Positions 17,258 through 22,065 of a DNA stretch of 22,065 bases are shown in pieces; positions within the stretch are counted from its first letter, which is position 1, and every line of letters starts with the position of its first letter. Source of the stretch: Alphaproteobacteria bacterium (GTDB lineage Bacteria > Pseudomonadota > Alphaproteobacteria > ATCC43930 > CGMCC-115725). The notes beneath the pieces are model-generated. The model worked only from the letters and a program-made list of their open reading frames with translations. It did not search any database and was not told the origin of the DNA. The stretch is taken from NCBI GenBank assembly GCA_030040495.1, contig JASHTP010000239.1, positions 1-22,065 on the forward strand, written 5' to 3'. A program made the translations under genes and the position numbers.

Positions 17258-18277
17258 ATGAATGCCTTCTCGCCCATCAGCATCCTAGAACATAAAGAGA
17301 ACGAACGCAACAGCTCCGCCGCCCTCCCCGCCGGTGAGGCCGGTCTGCTCGACGCCTATTCCCGCGCCGTCATCGGCGCGGCGGAGAGCGTCGGGCCGGC
17401 GGTGCTGCACCTCCAGGTCGAGGCCGCCAGCGGCCGCGGCGGCGCCGGCTCCGGCGTGGTCTTCACGCCGGACGGCTATGTCCTCACCAACAGCCACGTC
17501 GTCGCCGGCGGCAAGCGCCTCCAGGCGACGTTCGACGACGGCAGGTCGATGGCGGCAAGCCTGGTCGGCGACGACCCCGACACCGACCTCGCGGTGCTGC
17601 GGCTTGCCGGCGAGGCGCCTGCCTTTGCCCGCCTCGGCGACGCACGGAAACTGCGCGTCGGCCAGCTCGTCATCGCCATCGGCAATCCCTTCGGCTTCCA
17701 GGCGACGGTGACGGCGGGCGTGGTCAGCGCCCTCGGCCGCAGCCTGCGCGCGCGCTCTGGCCGGCTCATCGACAGTGTCATCCAGACCGACGCCGCGCTC
17801 AATCCCGGCAATTCCGGCGGCCCGTTGGTGAGCTCCGCGGGCGAAGTGGTCGGCATCAACACCGCCATAATCGCCGCGGCGCAAGGCATCTGCTTCTCGA
17901 TCTCGGCCAATACGGTCGAGTTCGTCGCCTCCCGGCTCATCCGCGACGGGCGGGTGCGGCGCTCCTATATCGGCCTTTCCGGCCAGAACATCCTGCTGCC
18001 GCGCCGGGTGGTGCGCTTCCACGAGCTGGCGCGCGAGGGCGGCGTGCGCGTTGAAGCGACCGCCCGCGACGGCGCCGCGCGCGAGGCGGGGCTGCTCTCC
18101 GGCGACGTCATCGTCGGCTTCGCCGGCGAGCCCGTCGGCACGGTCGACGAGCTGCATCGGCTCTTGACCGAAGAGCGCGTCGGCAGGCCGGCCGAGATGG
18201 CGGTGCTGCGCCGCGCCGAGCGGCGGCGGCTGTTGGTGACGCCGCGCGAAGCGCCGCCGCGCGGCGGCGCCGGCTGA
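17258..18277 (+). CDS. HtrA/Deg-like S1C serine protease with PDZ domain, no signal peptide
   Basis: A 339-residue trypsin-like protease of the HtrA/Deg type, which degrades or refolds damaged proteins. The protease domain (about 35-225) has the full triad: His80 in LTNSHVV, Asp110 in DPDTDLAVL and Ser186 in NPGNSGGPL. One C-terminal PDZ domain (about 230-325) contains AREAGLLSGDVIVGFAGEPV. Unlike DegP or DegQ, the N-terminus (MNAFSPISILEHKENERN) is polar, with no signal peptide or membrane anchor, so a cytosolic location is inferred. The ATG at 17258 has only a poor ribosome-binding site. uvrA follows 123 bp downstream on the same strand. The active site is intact, so it should be proteolytic. 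Confidence 0.92.
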   Translation: MNAFSPISILEHKENERNSSAALPAGEAGLLDAYSRAVIGAAESVGPAVLHLQVEAASGRGGAGSGVVFTPDGYVLTNSHVVAGGKRLQATFDDGRSMAASLVGDDPDTDLAVLRLAGEAPAFARLGDARKLRVGQLVIAIGNPFGFQATVTAGVVSALGRSLRARSGRLIDSVIQTDAALNPGNSGGPLVSSAGEVVGINTAIIAAAQGICFSISANTVEFVASRLIRDGRVRRSYIGLSGQNILLPRRVVRFHELAREGGVRVEATARDGAAREAGLLSGDVIVGFAGEPVGTVDELHRLLTEERVGRPAEMAVLRRAERRRLLVTPREAPPRGGAG

Positions 18278-18400
18278 ATTGCGGCCGCGCCATCCTGACA
18301 GTTTCCGGCAGCAGGCGTCGCTCCGGCGGGCGGGCGGAGTGGCGCGCTCCGGTCCGCGGGCGCTATAGTGGCTGATCCTTCCTTGGTGCCTTTTCCGGCG

Positions 18401-21259
<2,859 letters not shown>

Positions 21260-21262
<3 letters not shown>

Positions 21263-21305
21263 GCCGCCCCGGGGCGCGCGTCGGCGAAGTCGACGCCGCG
21301 GCTCA
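21260..21305. terminator. inverted repeat joining the stop codons of uvrA and the convergent PAS gene
   Basis: TGAGCCGC (21260-21267) and GCGGCTCA (21298-21305) are exact inverted repeats, and each arm begins with the stop codon of its gene. Inside, CGTCG and CGACG can pair as well. There is no T-run. A possible bidirectional, U-less terminator. Confidence 0.35.
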
Positions 21306-21776
21306 CGCCACCGCCTTGTGATAGACCGAGATGGCGAGCAGCATGTCGACGGTCCGCCCGTCGCGCGCCAGGGGCAGGATGAGGCGTTCCATCGACCGAT
21401 AGTCCTTCGGCAGGATGATCCCGGTGTGGCCGCTGCGATAGCCGACCTCGCCGCGCTCCGCCGCAGCGACGAATTGGCCATAGGCGGCCGAGCCGAGAAA
21501 TTCCGGATGGGCCTCGTCGATCCAATGCCCGGTATGGTCGCGGCCGAGCACCCGCACATGCTCGGTGCCGAGCAGGCGGTAACGGAAGCGCAGCGGCGCG
21601 CGCTGGATGTCGACCAGCCAGAGGAAGGGCAGCAGCGCCGTCGGCAGCGCCGTCGGATCGAGATGCTGGCGGCCCGGGAGCAGTCCGGGAGCGGGATGAA
21701 GGCCGAGCCAGTGCCGATAAAGCAGCTGCAGGCGCGCATCGGCGGTCGGCGGCGGCAGGGTGGCGAATTCTTCCAA
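21303..21776 (-). CDS. PAS domain-containing protein (PAS_5-like)
   Basis: A 157-residue soluble protein made of a single PAS-like domain of the PAS_5 type seen mostly in alphaproteobacteria. Landmarks are LPFLWLVDIQRAPLRFRYRLLGTEHVRVLGRDHTGHWIDE near residues 49-88 and a late SMERLILPLARDGRTVDMLLAISVY strand region. No output domain is attached, so it may bind a ligand or a partner protein; its role is unknown. The start is predicted as TTG at 21776, with poor ribosome-binding support and no nearby ATG, so the true start may differ. It lies 101 bp downstream of a partial cyclase gene on the same strand and ends tail to tail with uvrA. Confidence 0.72.
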   Translation of the reverse strand: MEEFATLPPPTADARLQLLYRHWLGLHPAPGLLPGRQHLDPTALPTALLPFLWLVDIQRAPLRFRYRLLGTEHVRVLGRDHTGHWIDEAHPEFLGSAAYGQFVAAAERGEVGYRSGHTGIILPKDYRSMERLILPLARDGRTVDMLLAISVYHKAVA

Positions 21777-21877
21777 GGGGGATATGGGCCGAGGGGGCGA
21801 TCTCCCTGGAGCATAGCGAGCGCCGTGCCGCCGCGGAATGCTTTTCCGCTGAATGCACGGGTGTGGCCGGCGCAGCG

Positions 21878-22065
21878 TCAGCCGCCGGAGGGCACATAGA
21901 CGATTTGCGGCGTCTCGACGTCCTTGAGCGCGTGCGGCCCGAGCGGCGCCACCGCGCTGCGCGGCAGCAGGGCGGCGAGCGTCGCCGAGAGCAGCACCGG
22001 CCGGTCGAGCGAGGCGCAGAGCCGCTCGAGCCGGGCCGCGTAATTGACCGCCGGCCCGATCACGG
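21878..22065 (-). CDS. class III adenylate/guanylate cyclase, C-terminal end (partial)
   Basis: The frame runs in from the window edge and ends in TGA after about 62 codons. VIGPAVNYAARLERLC is the characteristic G-x-x-V-N-x-A-x-R-L segment of class III nucleotide cyclase catalytic domains, where the conserved Asn and Arg contact the ribose and triphosphate and stabilise the transition state. DRPVLLSATLAALLP and the final strand continue the domain. Such enzymes make cAMP or cGMP. The GTG at 22061-22063 is an internal Val of the motif, not a start. Everything upstream, including metal-binding aspartates and any sensor domain, is outside the window. Confidence 0.85.
   Translation of the reverse strand, partial: VIGPAVNYAARLERLCASLDRPVLLSATLAALLPRSAVAPLGPHALKDVETPQIVYVPSGG

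Overview
The window is about 22 kb of very GC-rich (estimated near 70%), densely packed bacterial chromosome. The alphaproteobacterial style of GyrA, UvrA, SSB and CoaD, together with the GC content, points to an alphaproteobacterium, most likely in or near the Rhodospirillales. That placement is inferred from protein resemblance, not computed. I see no tRNA, rRNA, insertion sequence, prophage or CRISPR array.

Layout. Positions 1-3099 (+) hold the end of a Sel1-like repeat protein, a TAXI-type (TRAP) solute-binding protein and a family 5 (peptide/nickel type) ABC solute-binding protein; no permease is visible. A small GYD-domain protein (-) converges on and overlaps the last gene. A beta-class-like glutathione S-transferase (+) follows and meets a glycosyltransferase-like gene (-) tail to tail. 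The latter lies downstream of coaD and gyrA on the minus strand, and gyrA and coaD overlap by 4 bp. A 429-bp spacer separates gyrA from a divergent 1057-residue hybrid sensor kinase with five PAS-like domains. Next on the plus strand is a tight cluster: an acyl-CoA-dehydrogenase-like protein, a MoxR/CoxD-type AAA+ ATPase and a CoxE-like von Willebrand factor A protein. Converging on it are a beta-carbonic anhydrase and ssb (-). Beyond a short spacer, an HtrA-like protease without a signal peptide and uvrA are on the plus strand. The window ends with a PAS_5-type protein and the C-terminal end of a class III nucleotide cyclase, both on the minus strand.

How the genes fit together. UvrA, SSB, GyrA and CoaD are core functions whose genes often sit close together in alphaproteobacteria. 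Here roughly 7.9 kb lies between ssb and gyrA: the carbonic anhydrase, the ACAD/MoxR/CoxE cluster and the kinase. The MoxR-VWA pair suggests a protein-remodelling or metallocentre-maturation machine whose client is not in the window. The ACAD-like partner lacks the usual C-terminal family motifs, which makes this cluster the best candidate here for an undescribed system.

The most striking non-coding structure is a 64-bp imperfect palindrome built from GCTGAAA/GCTGACG-like heptamers. It fills the coaD-glycosyltransferase gap and takes in the glycosyltransferase start codon. The second is a strong hairpin followed by a T-rich run in the gyrA leader, just downstream of a plausible promoter. Several convergent gene pairs also meet at U-less inverted repeats that contain or lie between their stop codons.
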